From assembly GCA_963676655.2 (NCBI GenBank), contig CAXXKX010000003.1, positions 1,116,001 through 1,180,000 of the forward strand: DNA of 64,000 bases, given 5' to 3'. Origin of the DNA: G963676655 sp963676655. GTDB lineage: Bacteria; Verrucomicrobiota; Lentisphaeria; Victivallales; Victivallaceae. Below the pieces are notes generated by a model. It was not told where the DNA came from. It worked only from the letters and a program-made list of their open reading frames with translations, and searched no databases. This document shows, piece by piece, positions 10,524-18,776 of the stretch. A program made the position numbers and the translations under genes. Each line of letters begins with the position of its first letter. The first letter of the stretch is position 1.

Positions 10524-10551
10524 TTGTACCCGGACAAAATTGCACTATATT
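10524..10551 (+). promoter_or_regulatory. Candidate sigma-70 promoter for the LacI-family gene
   Basis: TTGTAC (10524-10529) and TATATT (10546-10551) are separated by 16 bases and lie 43 bases before the start codon. This is a plausible but unproven sigma-70 promoter in the divergent intergenic region. I see no convincing LacI-type palindrome there. Confidence 0.4.
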
Positions 10552-10593
10552 CAAGTTGAGTCGTCACCATGATATAAAACAAAGGATTTTCAA

Positions 10594-11559
10594 GTGAAAT
10601 CTGTAAAGGTAACGGATATTGCAAAATACGCTGGAGTTTCAACCGCCACCGTTTCCCGGGTTATGAACGGCAGCGCCAAAGTCATTCCTGAGACTCGGGA
10701 AAAAGTTCTCAGGATAATTCGCGACAGCGGTTACCGTATGGATGCCAGAAACGCCCGCAGGAATATCGCGATCATCTTTTCCGGCCGGCGCTATGGAGAC
10801 TCGTTCTATTCATACAGGATGATCGGGGCAATGTATCATGAAATAGTTAAAAACGGTTATCATGTAGAACTGATAGCGGTTGAAGAAATCAATATGCTTT
10901 CCGAACGCGCAATATGCGGTGCCGTCAGTATTTGCGGAGAGGATATTGTCAATTCATATTGGGATGATAATTTTAATATTCCGCTGGTCAGGATAGGAGC
11001 GCCGCGCGGACGTTTCCGCAATGTAAGCAGTGTAATTATTGATGCGCGAAGCTGTATGCATGAAACCGTTAAGTATCTGGTCGCGGAGGGACACTCGAAC
11101 ATCGCCTATGTCTCAAACTGGCCGCTCGAAAGTGAGATCAACATGCCAAGCAAACGATATTTGTCTTTCCTGGAAGCGATGAACTATGAAAATACCGGCA
11201 AGCCCGCCCCGATGTGCGTTTTCAATCCGGAACCGGAAAACGAAATCAAACAACTGCTTGAGCAAGGCACAACCGCAATATTGGCAGTAGACTTTGAAAA
11301 CGGTATCAAGGTTCATTCCATCCTGCAGAAACTTGGTTACGCAGTACCGGATGACATATCGTTAATCACCTGGGAAGTGGAACATGTTTCTGAATTTTTA
11401 AATCCTCCCCAAACGACATTTATGCTCAATCATAAGCGTGTTGCATCCGAGACGATCGGCTTGCTGCAAAAAATGCTTACAGATAAAACACTGTCACGAA
11501 CTGTAAATATCCCAATGAAGCTGAAGAAGCGCAAATCAGTAAAAAAACTGAATAAATAA
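10594..11559 (+). CDS. LacI-family transcriptional regulator
   Basis: The N-terminal HTH VTDIAKYAGVSTATVSRVMN (about residues 5-24) and hinge (about 45-55) are diagnostic of LacI. A ligand-binding domain follows (about 58-300) with ISLITWEVEHVSEFLNPPQTT in the position of the dimer/effector motif. The GTG start has AAGGA eight bases upstream. At 321 residues it is slightly short for the family, and the C-terminal tail is very basic (LKKRKSVKKLNK). It is divergently transcribed from the GH39-like gene, its likely target, and convergent with secY. Confidence 0.93.
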   Translation: MKSVKVTDIAKYAGVSTATVSRVMNGSAKVIPETREKVLRIIRDSGYRMDARNARRNIAIIFSGRRYGDSFYSYRMIGAMYHEIVKNGYHVELIAVEEINMLSERAICGAVSICGEDIVNSYWDDNFNIPLVRIGAPRGRFRNVSSVIIDARSCMHETVKYLVAEGHSNIAYVSNWPLESEINMPSKRYLSFLEAMNYENTGKPAPMCVFNPEPENEIKQLLEQGTTAILAVDFENGIKVHSILQKLGYAVPDDISLITWEVEHVSEFLNPPQTTFMLNHKRVASETIGLLQKMLTDKTLSRTVNIPMKLKKRKSVKKLNK

Positions 11560-11587
11560 ACAGGTCGGAGCAAACTTGTTTATAAAC

Positions 11588-11617
11588 AAAAAAGGCCGCT
11601 TTATACGCGACCCTTTT
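11588..11617. terminator. Candidate bidirectional terminator between the LacI gene and secY
   Basis: An imperfect stem, AAAAAGGCCGC pairing with GCGACCCTTTT around the loop TTTATAC, is flanked by A-rich and T-rich ends. It lies between two convergent genes, the position expected for a shared intrinsic terminator. One mismatch or bulge lies within the GC part. Confidence 0.5.
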
Positions 11618-11638
11618 CGATATATTCGGGAACAGAAC

Positions 11639-13027
11639 TTACTGTCCGCTGACTCCGCCCGTTCTACGGCCTTTAATCCGGCCTTTTTTCATGAAGCCGT
11701 CATAATTGCGCATCGTCAGATGCGATTCAAGCTGGCTCATGGTATCGAGCACAACCCCGACCATAATCAGCAGACTGGTGCCGCCGAAAAATGACGCGAT
11801 CATCATCGGAATCTTAAATTCATTACCCAGGAACATCGGGAAAATTGCCAGGGCGGTCAGGAAAATCGCGCCGCTGAAAGTGATCCTGGTCATGGTATTG
11901 TCAAGGAAATCAGCCGTCGGCTGACCCGGACGAATACCCGGAATATAGGCTTTTTCACGTTTCAAATTGTCAGCAATCTGAATCGGATTGAACATATTGG
12001 CTACCCAGAAATAGGCGAAAGCCATAATCAATGCACCATAGCAGATCATATATCCGGGAGATCCGTAACGAATTGCCGCCGCTACTTTGAACAGGAACGG
12101 AAAGTCCAGTTTCTGTGCGAGCCAATTCAAAACGACACCGGGAATCATCATGATAGCGCCGCCGAAAATGATCGGCATAACCCCGGAGAAGTTCACCTTC
12201 AACGGCATATACGTGGTACCGCCCTGCATCTGGTTGCCGATGGTCTTGCGAACCATGTGGATCGGCACCCTGCGTACCCCCTGTGTCAACATAATCGTTG
12301 CGGCAGTAACCGCGATAAAGACGATCACCAGCAACAACAGATGGACGGGTTTAAAGGTCTGACCGCCAATCGTGGTACGATTGATCGCCATATCATAAAG
12401 CTGAAAACAGGCGGCAGGCAGACGGGCGATAATGTTAATGGTAATGATGATCGAAACACCGTTGCCGATGCCGCGCTCGGTGACCTGTTCACCGAGCCAC
12501 ATAAATACCATTGTCGTACATGTCAGGACAACAACCGTCATTGGAATGAACAGCATCTGGTTTTCAATTACCAGAGCGGATTCCGGAGGGGTCATACCCA
12601 GACGCCCCGGATTAATCATCGCCAACGCAGCCATAGTTCCCTGGAAGAAACAGATAACCACGGTCAGATAGCGAGTATACTGGTTGATCTTCTGTCGTCC
12701 GGATTCGCCTTCACGCTGAAGTTTTTCCAGAGACGGAACGACCGGAACCAGCAACTGCATAATGATCGAAGAGGTGATATAAGGCATAATCCCGAGGGTA
12801 GCGATAGCAAACTTCTGCAATGCGCCGCCTGTAAACAAGTCGACCATTCCAAGCATGCCTGAACCGCCGGTCTGCGAGAGACTGCCAAAATATTCGCTCA
12901 GAGCTTTCGGATCAACTCCCGGACACGGGATATTCGCCGCCATTCTGACCAGAATGATAATTCCGGCGGTAAACAGCAGACGACTTCTCAGTTCTTTAAT
13001 TTTGAGAATGTTAAAAAATGCCTTAAT
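11639..13027 (-). CDS. secY: Preprotein translocase subunit SecY
   Basis: SecY forms the ten-helix channel of the Sec translocon. The sequence has the typical start (LKIKELRSRLLFTAGIIILVRMAANIPCPGVDP), the TM2 plug region, NGVSIIITINIIARLPA, and the cytoplasmic loop GVRRVPIHMVRK before the substrate-contact loop. I chose the ATG at 13027 because the preceding 20 codons overlap the end of rplO and do not resemble SecY, giving 462 residues. It is the last gene of the ribosomal protein cluster. The usual downstream adk, map, infA and alpha operon are absent, and it faces the LacI gene instead. Confidence 0.96.
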   Translation of the reverse strand: MKAFFNILKIKELRSRLLFTAGIIILVRMAANIPCPGVDPKALSEYFGSLSQTGGSGMLGMVDLFTGGALQKFAIATLGIMPYITSSIIMQLLVPVVPSLEKLQREGESGRQKINQYTRYLTVVICFFQGTMAALAMINPGRLGMTPPESALVIENQMLFIPMTVVVLTCTTMVFMWLGEQVTERGIGNGVSIIITINIIARLPAACFQLYDMAINRTTIGGQTFKPVHLLLLVIVFIAVTAATIMLTQGVRRVPIHMVRKTIGNQMQGGTTYMPLKVNFSGVMPIIFGGAIMMIPGVVLNWLAQKLDFPFLFKVAAAIRYGSPGYMICYGALIMAFAYFWVANMFNPIQIADNLKREKAYIPGIRPGQPTADFLDNTMTRITFSGAIFLTALAIFPMFLGNEFKIPMMIASFFGGTSLLIMVGVVLDTMSQLESHLTMRNYDGFMKKGRIKGRRTGGVSGQ

Positions 13028-13071
13028 CATAATATTACCTGTCCCTGCCGCTGGAAACGGCAAAGTCGTCA

Positions 13072-13515
13072 TTAGACGACTTCGCAAGTTCCTCCGGCTT
13101 TTTCAATTTTTTCCTGAGCTGTAGCGGAAAATTTCACGGCTTTGACGGTCAGCGCAATGTCCAGATCGCCGTTACCGAGGATTTTCAGTCCCAGTTCAGT
13201 TTTACCGAGCAGGTGCTTTTCTTTCAGAGCGGCTTCGTCAACGACGTCACCGGCTGCGAAATTTTTTGCAAGCGTGCTCAAGTTGATAAGATTGTATTCA
13301 ACACGGTTCCGGCTTTTGAAGCCGCGTTTCGGCAACCGCCTGAACAGCGGAATCTGCCCCCCCTCAAAGTGAGGACGGATAGATGAGCCGGTACGAGATT
13401 TCTGGCCTTTTTCGCCGCGACCCGCGGTGCGGCCCCAACCGGAACTGTCGCCACGACCTACCCGCTGACGGGACTTTCTGGCCCCGGGAGTGTTTTTAAG
13501 TTCGTGCAGTTTCAT
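13072..13515 (-). CDS. rplO: 50S ribosomal protein L15
   Basis: The 147-residue protein has the L15 N-terminus MKLHELKNTPGARKSRQRVGRG and the Gly-rich GWGRTAGRGEKGQKSR segment. The C-terminal KAVKFSATAQEKIEKAGG belongs to the domain that contacts 23S rRNA. It lies 30 bases after rpsE, so rpmD (L30), which often sits between them, is missing here. Confidence 0.97.
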   Translation of the reverse strand: MKLHELKNTPGARKSRQRVGRGDSSGWGRTAGRGEKGQKSRTGSSIRPHFEGGQIPLFRRLPKRGFKSRNRVEYNLINLSTLAKNFAAGDVVDEAALKEKHLLGKTELGLKILGNGDLDIALTVKAVKFSATAQEKIEKAGGTCEVV

Positions 13516-13545
13516 TATTATTACCCGTATTTATAGGTTAACTGT

Positions 13546-14043
13546 TTAGAGACTTTCGACTCCGCGCTTGCTCATGACATCTTCCTTGGAAGAGAGAGCT
13601 TCAATCGCTTTGAACGTGGCTTTGGCAACGTTCAGCTGATTGCTGGCGCCGAGACTCTTGGCAAGAACGTCATGAACGCCAGCCAGGTCGAGAATCGAAC
13701 GTACCGCACCACCGGCGATCAAACCGGTACCGGAGCAAGCCGGACGCAGCAGCACTTTAGCGCCGCTGAATTTAGCTTCAACCGCATGCGGCAGAGTTGT
13801 TCCGTTAAGCGGGACTGTCATCAAGTTGCGACGGGCCATTTCACTGCCTTTGCGGATAGAATCCGCGACTTCGTTAGCCTTGCCGTAGCCGTAGCCGATG
13901 CGACCTTTACGGTCACCGACAACAACCAGCGCGCCGAAACTGAAATTACGACCGCCCTTGACAACTTTACTACAGCGATTGATGCTGATCACAGCTTCAT
14001 CAAATTCGCTGACTTCTTGAGTTTCTTCAAATTTTCTGGCCAT
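13546..14043 (-). CDS. rpsE: 30S ribosomal protein S5
   Basis: S5 contributes to translational accuracy. The 165-residue protein has the double-stranded-RNA-binding N-terminal fold with VVGDRKGRIGYGYGKANEV, and the C-terminal PACSGTGLIAGGAVRSILDLAGV, both diagnostic. It sits between rplR (10-base gap) and rplO in the spc-type cluster. Confidence 0.97.
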   Translation of the reverse strand: MARKFEETQEVSEFDEAVISINRCSKVVKGGRNFSFGALVVVGDRKGRIGYGYGKANEVADSIRKGSEMARRNLMTVPLNGTTLPHAVEAKFSGAKVLLRPACSGTGLIAGGAVRSILDLAGVHDVLAKSLGASNQLNVAKATFKAIEALSSKEDVMSKRGVESL

Positions 14044-14053
14044 AATTTACCTC

Positions 14054-14419
14054 TTAAAACTTAAGTCCAACTTCGCGAGCGGCTTCGGCAATCGCTTTAA
14101 CTTTGCCATGGTAGGTCCGACCGGCACGGTCGAAAACAACCTTGGAAACGTTAGCGGCCTGGGCACGTTCGGCAGCAAGTTTTCCGAGTACTTGAGCTCC
14201 GGCGACATTGGTCTTGGCGCCAGCTTCTTTAAACTGCTTGTCCAAAGTGGAGCAGGAAGCCAGGGTCAAACCGTTTACGTCGTCGATAAACTGTACGTAA
14301 ATATTGTTAGCGGTAACGCTGACGCACATTCTCGGGCAATCAGGAGTGCCGCTGATCGTCTTGCGAATACGCAATTGACGCCGGCGCCGCTTTTCTTTAA
14401 CTGTTTTGAAAGTAGTCAT
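14054..14419 (-). CDS. rplR: 50S ribosomal protein L18
   Basis: The 121-residue 5S rRNA-binding protein has the RRRQLRIRKTISGTPDCPRM start and the C-terminal VVFDRAGRTYHGKVKAIAEAARE motif of L18. Normal length. It follows rplF by 19 bases. Confidence 0.97.
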   Translation of the reverse strand: MTTFKTVKEKRRRRQLRIRKTISGTPDCPRMCVSVTANNIYVQFIDDVNGLTLASCSTLDKQFKEAGAKTNVAGAQVLGKLAAERAQAANVSKVVFDRAGRTYHGKVKAIAEAAREVGLKF

Positions 14420-14438
14420 AATATTTCAACTCCTGTTA

Positions 14439-14972
14439 TCAACCAACAGACTTGCCTTCCTTAATCTGGACTTGTTCGTCAGCATAGCGGATACCTTTGC
14501 CTTTATACGGTTCAGGTTTCCGGAAAGCACGAATTGTCGCGGCAGCTTGACCAACAGCCTGTTTGTCAGCGCCTTCGACAATGATTTCGGTGTTATTGTT
14601 GACGGAAACAGAGATACCTTCCGGTATCGCAAATTCGACCGGATGTGAGAAACCGAGGTTCAGAGTCAGAGTTTTGCCGCTGACCTGAGCACGGAAACCG
14701 ACGCCGATAACCTGCAACTGCTTCTTGTAACCTTCAGTAACACCAACGATCATATTGTTAATCAGACTGCGGGCCAGGCCCTGCATCGCGCTGGATGAAC
14801 GATCTTCATCAAGGCGTTTGACTACAATATTATTGTCTTCAAGTTCAACCGCCACCAAAGGTGGAATCTTGGTTGAGAGCTTGGCTTTACCTTCTACAAC
14901 CACAACCCCGTCAGCGATGTTAACTTTAACGCCGCTCGGAACAGTGATCGGTTTTTTTCCTATACGAGACAT
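14439..14972 (-). CDS. rplF: 50S ribosomal protein L6
   Basis: The 177-residue protein begins MSRIGKKPITVPSGVKV and ends with the signature PEPYKGKGIRYADE, which binds near the sarcin-ricin loop. Two alpha-beta repeats of normal length are present. It lies in the cluster between rpsH and rplR. Confidence 0.97.
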   Translation of the reverse strand: MSRIGKKPITVPSGVKVNIADGVVVVEGKAKLSTKIPPLVAVELEDNNIVVKRLDEDRSSSAMQGLARSLINNMIVGVTEGYKKQLQVIGVGFRAQVSGKTLTLNLGFSHPVEFAIPEGISVSVNNNTEIIVEGADKQAVGQAAATIRAFRKPEPYKGKGIRYADEQVQIKEGKSVG

Positions 14973-14996
14973 ATTAGAATTCCTCGCCTTCTTGGT

Positions 14997-15392
14997 TTAC
15001 CAGACGTAGCAGAGAACTTCACCGCCGACGTTATTAGCTTTCGCGGCTTTTCCGCTGATGATCCCGGAAGCGGTAGAGAGAACCACCGAACCGAGTCCAT
15101 TGCGGACTTTCGGAATTTCGCTGCTGCCGCAGTAGATGCGGCAAGAGGGTTTGCTGATGCGCTTGAGGCCTTCGATAACCGGTTTGCCTTTATAATACTT
15201 GAGCTGTACAGTCAAAGTTTTTTTGGCACCTTCACCAGTGACTTCATATCCGGCGATATAACCTTCAGTCTTAAAGACTTCGGCAATCGCGATCTTCATT
15301 TTCGAAGCCGGCATTGAAGCAACTTCAAGTTTAGCCGCACCTGCGTTACGTACACGAGTAAGCATATCTGAAATAGGATCTTGCATGCTCAT
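14997..15392 (-). CDS. rpsH: 30S ribosomal protein S8
   Basis: The 131-residue protein has the N-terminal DPISDMLTRVRNAG and the C-terminal GLGSVVLSTASGIISGKAAKANNVGGEVLCYVW typical of S8, which binds helix 21 of 16S rRNA and in many bacteria represses its own operon. It follows rpsN by 25 bases. Confidence 0.97.
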   Translation of the reverse strand: MSMQDPISDMLTRVRNAGAAKLEVASMPASKMKIAIAEVFKTEGYIAGYEVTGEGAKKTLTVQLKYYKGKPVIEGLKRISKPSCRIYCGSSEIPKVRNGLGSVVLSTASGIISGKAAKANNVGGEVLCYVW

Positions 15393-15417
15393 AGCTTTAA
15401 ATCTCCTTACTTATTGC

Positions 15418-15603
15418 TTACCAGCTGGCTTTTACCACACCCGGAATCTTGCCGGAAGAGGCAAGTTCACGGAAGCAGATACGACACAGCTTGTATTTAC
15501 GGATATATGCGCGCGGGCGTCCACAGGCCTGACAGCGATTGTAATTCCGAACCGGAAATTTGCTGCCGCGGGACGATTTTGCGATAAGACTCTTCTTGGC
15601 CAT
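15418..15603 (-). CDS. rpsN: 30S ribosomal protein S14, zinc-binding short form (type Z)
   Basis: The 61-residue protein has two CxxC pairs (RCQACGRP and LCRICFRE) that bind zinc, and the terminal [11 protein letters not shown]. This is the short C+ form, not the longer zinc-independent form of E. coli. It lies between rplE and rpsH as usual. Confidence 0.97.
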   Translation of the reverse strand: MAKKSLIAKSSRGSKFPVRNYNRCQACGRPRAYIRKYKLCRICFRELASSGKIPGVVKASW

Positions 15604-15615
15604 TGAATATTCTCC

Positions 15616-16149
15616 TTAATCCTCGAACGGGATTTCCATCATGGTTAAGAGCTCTCGGGCGTCATCGTCATTCGTTGCGGAAGTGACGACAGTGACATTC
15701 AAACCCAGCGGATATTTCAACTTGTCAGGGTCAATTTCAGTAAAAACAGAAATATCGCTGACACCAACATTATAATTGCCTCTTCCGTCCAATTTCTTGG
15801 GAACACCGCGGAAGTCACGAACACGCGGCAGCGCGTTGTGAATAAAGCGGTCAAGGAAATCGTACATCCGGTGGCCGCGCAGCGTGACCATGACACCGTT
15901 CTGCATGCCAACACGCAATTTGAAGTTGGCAACGTTTTTACGGGCCTTGGTGATGACTGGCATCTGACCGGTGATAAATGACAATTGTTTTCTGGCCTCT
16001 CCGAAAGTGTCGCGTTCGGCGGCGGAATCGATTCCAACGCTAAGTACGATCTTTTCGAATTTAGGCACTTGCATGACGTTTTTCAGACCGAGCTTTTCGA
16101 GCAGCGCCGATCTTACTTCCTCATTATACTTTTTCAGCATATCAGGCAT
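15616..16149 (-). CDS. rplE: 50S ribosomal protein L5
   Basis: The 177-residue 5S rRNA-binding protein shows KLRVGMQNGVMVTLRGHRMYDFLDR and PRVRDFRGVP, with the C-terminal DDARELLTMMEIPF. The ATG at 16149 is preceded by GGAG at a good distance. It follows rplX by 26 bases. Confidence 0.97.
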   Translation of the reverse strand: MPDMLKKYNEEVRSALLEKLGLKNVMQVPKFEKIVLSVGIDSAAERDTFGEARKQLSFITGQMPVITKARKNVANFKLRVGMQNGVMVTLRGHRMYDFLDRFIHNALPRVRDFRGVPKKLDGRGNYNVGVSDISVFTEIDPDKLKYPLGLNVTVVTSATNDDDARELLTMMEIPFED

Positions 16150-16175
16150 AATAGATTCTCCATTTTTGCCCGAGG

Positions 16176-16445
16176 TTACTCGGCGCTCGCATCCCGGAGC
16201 TTGTTAACGTTTGAAACGTGCACGGATACTGAACGGGCGACCAGGCCGCCGTTCGGATTCTGCGCGTTTGGCTTTACCGTCCGCATACTGATTTTTTTGC
16301 GGTCTTTGTCAGTCAAATCTGTTAATTCGACGACAACACGGTCCTTCTTAGATAAAACAGCGACAACTTCGCCTTGTCGTCCCAGCCATTTGCCGGCGTT
16401 GACATAGACTTTGTCACCTTTTTTGACGTGATATTTGTTCTGCAT
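16176..16445 (-). CDS. rplX: 50S ribosomal protein L24
   Basis: The 89-residue protein begins with the KOW-motif region [26 protein letters not shown]24 initiates assembly of the large subunit. Its ATG shares one base with the TGA of rplN, so translation is coupled. It is slightly shorter than the usual 100 or so residues. Confidence 0.95.
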   Translation of the reverse strand: MQNKYHVKKGDKVYVNAGKWLGRQGEVVAVLSKKDRVVVELTDLTDKDRKKISMRTVKPNAQNPNGGLVARSVSVHVSNVNKLRDASAE

Positions 16446-16810
16446 CAGAGTACCTCCGGTGCAAGTGAAATGATTTTCATAAAATCCTTTTCACGCAGTT
16501 CACGGGCTACCGGTCCGAAAATACGGGTACCGACAGGATTTTTCTGAGCATCGATGATTACCGCGCTATTGCGGTCAAAGCTCAGATATGAACCGTCAGG
16601 ACGACGAATCTTGCTGGCGGTACGGACAATCACGGCCTTGACGATGTCGCCTTTTTTGACGGCGCCGTCCGGCAGTGCTACCTGTACGGCAGCAGTAATT
16701 ACATCACCGACTCTGGCGAAGCGACGACGCTGTCCGAGTACGGTGATAGCCTTAATCTCCTTTGCTCCGGAGTTATCGGCTACTTCCAGTCTAGTCTGCA
16801 TCTGGATCAT
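16445..16810 (-). CDS. rplN: 50S ribosomal protein L14
   Basis: The 121-residue protein begins [18 protein letters not shown] and carries [29 protein letters not shown], the L14 signature. Normal length. It is coupled to rplX by a one-base stop/start overlap. Confidence 0.98.
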   Translation of the reverse strand: MIQMQTRLEVADNSGAKEIKAITVLGQRRRFARVGDVITAAVQVALPDGAVKKGDIVKAVIVRTASKIRRPDGSYLSFDRNSAVIIDAQKNPVGTRIFGPVARELREKDFMKIISLAPEVL

Positions 16811-16828
16811 TGTAATATCCTCCGAGAC

Positions 16829-17095
16829 TTATTCCGCAGCACTGCTGACGACTTCAACAAGTCTCCAGCGTTTACTCTTACTCAGCGGGCGGGTTTCAGC
16901 GATTCTTACAGTATCGCCGACCTTGGCTGAATTAGCTTCATCGTGCGCAGTATATTTCTTTTTAAGTTTAATAACTTTCTTATAGAGCTTGTGGGCTACA
17001 CGCCTGGTGACTTCAACCACAATTGTCTTGTTCTGAACATCACTGACGACGATGCCGACACGCTCTTTCCGGTTTCCTCTTTTATTATCGCTCAT
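16829..17095 (-). CDS. rpsQ: 30S ribosomal protein S17
   Basis: The OB-fold 16S rRNA-binding protein has [20 protein letters not shown] and the conserved [19 protein letters not shown] prefer the ATG at 17095 (88 residues, starting MSDNKRG), with GGAA seven bases upstream, over the ATG four codons earlier. Confidence 0.95.
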   Translation of the reverse strand: MSDNKRGNRKERVGIVVSDVQNKTIVVEVTRRVAHKLYKKVIKLKKKYTAHDEANSAKVGDTVRIAETRPLSKSKRWRLVEVVSSAAE

Positions 17096-17134
17096 GATAA
17101 TTTCCATTTGCTTAGAATTAGTTAACCTGAAAGA

Positions 17135-17332
17135 TTAGTTAGCGGCGGCAGCTCTGGCATTGAGCTCAGTCAATACCTTCGCAACATCGCGGCGTACAGT
17201 CCGCAACCTGGCGCTATTTTCCAACTGCCCGGTACGGGAGGCGATAACAAGCTTGAACTTCTCTTCGCGCAACTCCTGCAACAGCCCGGTCAGTTCCTCA
17301 TCAGTTCTTTCGCGGATATCTTTTATCTTCAT
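17135..17332 (-). CDS. rpmC: 50S ribosomal protein L29
   Basis: The 65-residue all-helical protein has IRERTDEELTGLLQELREEKFKL and the TVRRDVAKVLTEL motif. L29 sits at the peptide exit tunnel near the trigger-factor and SRP docking site. It lies between rplP and rpsQ as in the canonical S10 order. Confidence 0.95.
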   Translation of the reverse strand: MKIKDIRERTDEELTGLLQELREEKFKLVIASRTGQLENSARLRTVRRDVAKVLTELNARAAAAN

Positions 17333-17361
17333 GTTGCGTAACCTTTACTTATTACCCGTCA

Positions 17362-17769
17362 TTAGCGGCTCAAAAACTTGCAGCGCAATGACAGCTTATT
17401 GGCGGCGCGAGAAAGCGCTTCGCGGGCGACGGCTTCGGTGCAACCGCTTACTTCGAAAAGTACCCGGCCCGGTTTAACCGGCGCTACCCAGCCTTCGACG
17501 TTACCTTTACCCTTACCCATACGCACTTCCAAAGGCTTCTTGGTAATAGGTTTATAAGGAAACATACGAATCCAAACTTTACCGCGACGCTTCAGGTGGC
17601 GATTGATCGCGATACGAGCGGCTTCAATCTGATTGTTCGTGACAAAGCCACGAGACAAACTTTGAAGACCGAAATCACCGAAATCCAGTTTATTGTTGCT
17701 GGCGGCGATACCGGTGTTACTTCCGCGCTGCACCTTTCTGTGCTTTACCCTTTTTGGCATTAACGGCAT
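17362..17769 (-). CDS. rplP: 50S ribosomal protein L16
   Basis: The 135-residue protein starts [16 protein letters not shown] and contains [27 protein letters not shown], diagnostic of L16. GAGGAG lies seven bases before the ATG at 17769 and 16 before the next ATG, so the upstream start is favoured. Its first 53 bases then overlap the end of rpsC in another frame, an unusually long overlap for this gene pair. Confidence 0.96.
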   Translation of the reverse strand: MPLMPKRVKHRKVQRGSNTGIAASNNKLDFGDFGLQSLSRGFVTNNQIEAARIAINRHLKRRGKVWIRMFPYKPITKKPLEVRMGKGKGNVEGWVAPVKPGRVLFEVSGCTEAVAREALSRAANKLSLRCKFLSR

Positions 17770-18409
17770 ATTCCTGCTCCTCAGTAGGCTGGTTATGACA
17801 TATCCAAACTTTTATTCCGATTATGCCGGCGGTTGTATTCGCTTCGGCAAAACCATAATCGATATTAGCCCGCAGCGTGTGCAGCGGAGTACGGCCGTCC
17901 TTATATTGTTCTGAACGCGCCAGTTCCGCACCACCAAGGCGGCCGGCACAATGAATTTTGATCCCGTCAACACCACGTTCCATGGCGACCTGGATAGCTT
18001 TTTTCATTGCACGACGGAACCCGATACGACGTTCCAACTGCATGCCGATATTCTCGGCGACCAGCTGGGCGTTGACATCAGGATTGCGTATTTCAGCGAT
18101 ATCGATATAAACTTCACTATTACCGGTGATCTTGGAGATAGCCTGGCGCATCTGATCGAGGCGGCCATATTTCTTTGAGATCAGCATTCCCGGACGTGCG
18201 GAAAATACAGTAATACGGATGCGACTGGAGAATCGTTCAATCTGAACTCTGGAGATTGCGGTGGAATAGAATTCCTTCTTAATATAATCGCGAATCTTCA
18301 AGTCCTCATGCAGCCAATCACCGAAAGAATCCTTCCGGGCGAACCAACGTGATTCCCAGTTTTTAGTGATGGTCGTTCTCAGACCGATCGGATTTACTTT
18401 TTGACCCAC
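17717..18409 (-). CDS. rpsC: 30S ribosomal protein S3
   Basis: The 230-residue protein starts [22 protein letters not shown] and has the KH domain with [21 protein letters not shown]. The C-terminal domain contains [12 protein letters not shown] and [13 protein letters not shown] basic 30-residue tail ([14 protein letters not shown]) extends past the usual end and is encoded over the start of rplP. Confidence 0.97.
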   Translation of the reverse strand: MGQKVNPIGLRTTITKNWESRWFARKDSFGDWLHEDLKIRDYIKKEFYSTAISRVQIERFSSRIRITVFSARPGMLISKKYGRLDQMRQAISKITGNSEVYIDIAEIRNPDVNAQLVAENIGMQLERRIGFRRAMKKAIQVAMERGVDGIKIHCAGRLGGAELARSEQYKDGRTPLHTLRANIDYGFAEANTTAGIIGIKVWICHNQPTEEQEYAVNAKKGKAQKGAARK

Positions 18410-18427
18410 AGTGCATTCCCTTTTATT

Positions 18428-18760
18428 TTAATCATCAGACAAAATTACACGGAAATGGCTGGTCCGCTTGCGTATCCGCCCAGCGGAACCGCGAGCTTTC
18501 GGGCGCCAGCGCTTCATCGTCGGTCCAGGACCCACAACTGCTTCTCTGACTACTAACTCATTTCGGTTCAGTTCAAAATTATTTTCGGCATTGGCCACCG
18601 CTGAACGCAGGGTTTTGCCAAAAAGCCGGGCTGCTTTACGAGGGATCAAATCGACCATCGCAAGCGCTTCCACAGCTGATTTGCCCTGAAGCAAACGAGC
18701 TACTTGTCTCGCTTTTTCCGGAGAAATGCGGACGTTTCTTGTTATTGCTCTGACTTCCAT
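18428..18760 (-). CDS. rplV: 50S ribosomal protein L22
   Basis: The 110-residue protein has ITRNVRISPEKARQVARLLQGK and the exit-tunnel hairpin region ending PRARGSAGRIRKRTSH-like (here KARGSAGRIRKRTSH). It is the first ribosomal protein gene of the cluster; rpsS, rplB and the rest of the S10 operon are not upstream. It starts 16 bases after an unrelated coiled-coil gene, so the two are probably cotranscribed. Confidence 0.97.
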   Translation of the reverse strand: MEVRAITRNVRISPEKARQVARLLQGKSAVEALAMVDLIPRKAARLFGKTLRSAVANAENNFELNRNELVVREAVVGPGPTMKRWRPKARGSAGRIRKRTSHFRVILSDD

Positions 18761-18776
18761 TTCTGAAACTCTTGTG

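Noticed and set aside
12257..12862. 201-codon plus-strand frame opposite secY
   Set aside because: Shadow frame; SecY on the minus strand is certain, and the plus translation is His/Asn/Gln-rich.
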